From Candidatus Omnitrophota bacterium (GTDB lineage Bacteria > Omnitrophota > Gorgyraeia > JABMRG01 > JAFGKX01), in contig JAFGKX010000123.1 in assembly GCA_016928375.1 (NCBI GenBank), positions 1 to 7,256 on the forward strand: a stretch of DNA of 7,256 nt, written 5' to 3'. Below are positions 6,560-7,256 of this stretch, in pieces. The position numbers and the translations under genes were made by a program. The stretch's first letter is position 1, and every line of letters starts with the position of its first letter. A model generated the notes under the pieces. The model was not told where the DNA came from. It did no database searches and worked only from the letters and a program-made list of their open reading frames with translations.

Positions 6560-6564
6560 CGCAA

Positions 6565-7185
6565 ATGAAAATAGGTAGTTTAGAAAAGATAGTGGTGTTG
6601 GTGATGGTAGTGATATTTGGCGTTGTCGGCGTTGTCCAGGCAGCGCAGAAGGCGCAGGCTGCGCCTGCAAAAGCGCCGACAGTGTCTCAGGAAAAGATGA
6701 GAAAGATGATACAGGATGCAAAGGCAAAACTAAATAACACATCCTGGGAAATAGAGCTTAAGAAACAAATGCTTACCGCTGAAGGAGCTAAAAAGGCAGC
6801 GCCTGCAGCGGAAAAAAGCAATATAGCTTTCCGCGACAATAAAGTAGAAATATCTTTTTTAGCAAAGGATGGATTTACCCCAACCAATTATTCGGTGCGT
6901 TTAAAAGGCAAGGATAATGAAATAGTAATATGGGAAACCATGCAGACAAGCGTTGATAAAGGCGTGGCATTCTGGCGCGGCGAAATAGAAAACAACGTAA
7001 TGAGAGGCGTATTAAGCTGGCAGGTGAAAGAAAACAATAAGCAGGATTATTCTTTTGTAAGCACTTCATCATCCGTAGCAGCGGCTGCGCCTGAAGTAGC
7101 TGCGCCTGCGCCGGCCAAGACAGTCACACCTGTTGCCGCAGCGCCTGCGCAAACGAGCAAGAAAAAAGGCTGGTGGGGGAAATAA
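6565..7185 (+). CDS. Exported protein of unknown function with Ala/Pro-rich tail
   Basis: A predicted secreted or periplasmic protein of 206 residues from the preferred start at 6565. The frame stays open upstream to ATG 6496. The signal peptide covers 1-26 (hydrophobic IVVLVMVVIFGVVGVV, cut near VQA-A). An Ala/Pro/Lys-rich stretch (27-40) is followed by a folded region (about 41-166) containing LNNTSWEIEL (56-65), FTPTNYSVRLKG (104-115), VIWETMQTS (121-129), GVAFWRGEIENNVMRGVLSW (133-152) and DYSFVS (161-166). The spaced Trp and Gly residues in beta-like strands suggest a small lipocalin-like barrel, but I cannot name a family. The tail (167-198) is Ala/Pro-rich and probably disordered, ending in a basic, aromatic KKKGWWGK. 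The gene lies 70 bases after the isomerase gene, with its own strong ribosome-binding site, so its expression may be partly independent. Function unknown; reading frame and export are well supported. Confidence 0.75.
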   Translation: MKIGSLEKIVVLVMVVIFGVVGVVQAAQKAQAAPAKAPTVSQEKMRKMIQDAKAKLNNTSWEIELKKQMLTAEGAKKAAPAAEKSNIAFRDNKVEISFLAKDGFTPTNYSVRLKGKDNEIVIWETMQTSVDKGVAFWRGEIENNVMRGVLSWQVKENNKQDYSFVSTSSSVAAAAPEVAAPAPAKTVTPVAAAPAQTSKKKGWWGK

Positions 7186-7204
7186 TGTTTAAAACATGCC
7201 TAAA

Positions 7205-7245
7205 CGTCATTGCGAATCCCGCCGTAGGCGGGATGAAGCAATCCC
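7205..7245. repeat. Dispersed palindromic repeat of the GTCATTGCGA...GAAGCAATCCC type
   Basis: Twenty bases after the last gene is a palindrome. ATTGC (7209-7213) pairs with GCAAT (7238-7242), a small bulge follows (GA against GAA), and a perfect eight-pair inner stem is formed by ATCCCGCC (7216-7223) and GGCGGGAT (7227-7234) around a GTA loop. The outer arms match a palindrome seen between genes in many bacterial genomes, with a variable inner stem. No T-run follows on either strand, so it is not an intrinsic terminator, although such a stem could protect the 3' end of the mRNA. The family match is from memory; the pairing is read directly. Confidence 0.7.
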
Positions 7246-7256
7246 ATAAAAAAGAG

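Noticed and set aside
6496..6564. Upstream start for the last gene (ATG 6496), adding 23 residues
   Set aside because: No ribosome-binding site precedes it, the added residues are encoded by an inverted-repeat block, and ATG 6565 has GGAGG five bases upstream followed by a normal signal peptide.

Overview
The window is a compact, all-plus-strand operon of seven genes from a Gram-negative (diderm) bacterium. The base composition is moderately AT-rich. An ExeA-type ATPase, a GspC-type protein and a secretin occur together, several other products have signal peptides, and a GTCATTGCGA...GAAGCAATCC-type dispersed palindrome lies at the right edge. I would guess an uncultured deep-branching lineage such as Candidatus Omnitrophota. 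That placement is an impression from protein style and gene packing, and nothing in the window proves it.

Layout. Bases 1-229 are non-coding or leader sequence. They hold a near-consensus sigma-70 promoter (63-91), a possible 33-residue leader ORF (142-243) and a terminator-like hairpin ending in six T's (178-215), just before the first gene. Next come a stand-alone ExeA/GspA-type AAA+ ATPase (230-1099), a GspC/PilP-like inner-membrane protein (1057-1749) and a secretin (1746-3548). These are followed by a secreted coiled-coil/TPR protein (3550-4563), a small secreted protein with a probable Ig-like beta-sandwich (4538-5041), a SurA-like/cyclophilin fusion peptidyl-prolyl isomerase (5043-6494), and an exported protein of unknown function with an Ala/Pro-rich tail (6565-7185). 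The first six genes overlap or are 1 nt apart. The seventh is set off by a 70-nt gap with inverted repeats and has its own strong Shine-Dalgarno sequence. A palindromic repeat follows it.

How the genes may work together. The first three form the energy/inner-membrane/outer-membrane axis of a type II secretion or type IV pilus-like envelope channel. The ATPase probably helps the secretin cross or assemble in the cell wall. The GspC-like protein links the inner membrane to the secretin, and the secretin forms the outer-membrane pore. The next genes all encode periplasmic proteins. A coiled-coil/TPR protein and a prolyl isomerase with a chaperone-like N-terminus would suit assembly or folding of outer-membrane and secreted proteins. 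The usual GspE, GspF and pseudopilin genes are not in the window, so this is either one part of a split system or a secretin module with its own periplasmic helpers.

The points most worth a second look are the attenuator-like leader, the SurA-like/cyclophilin fusion, the three unassigned periplasmic genes tied to the secretin, and the inverted repeats flanking the last gene.
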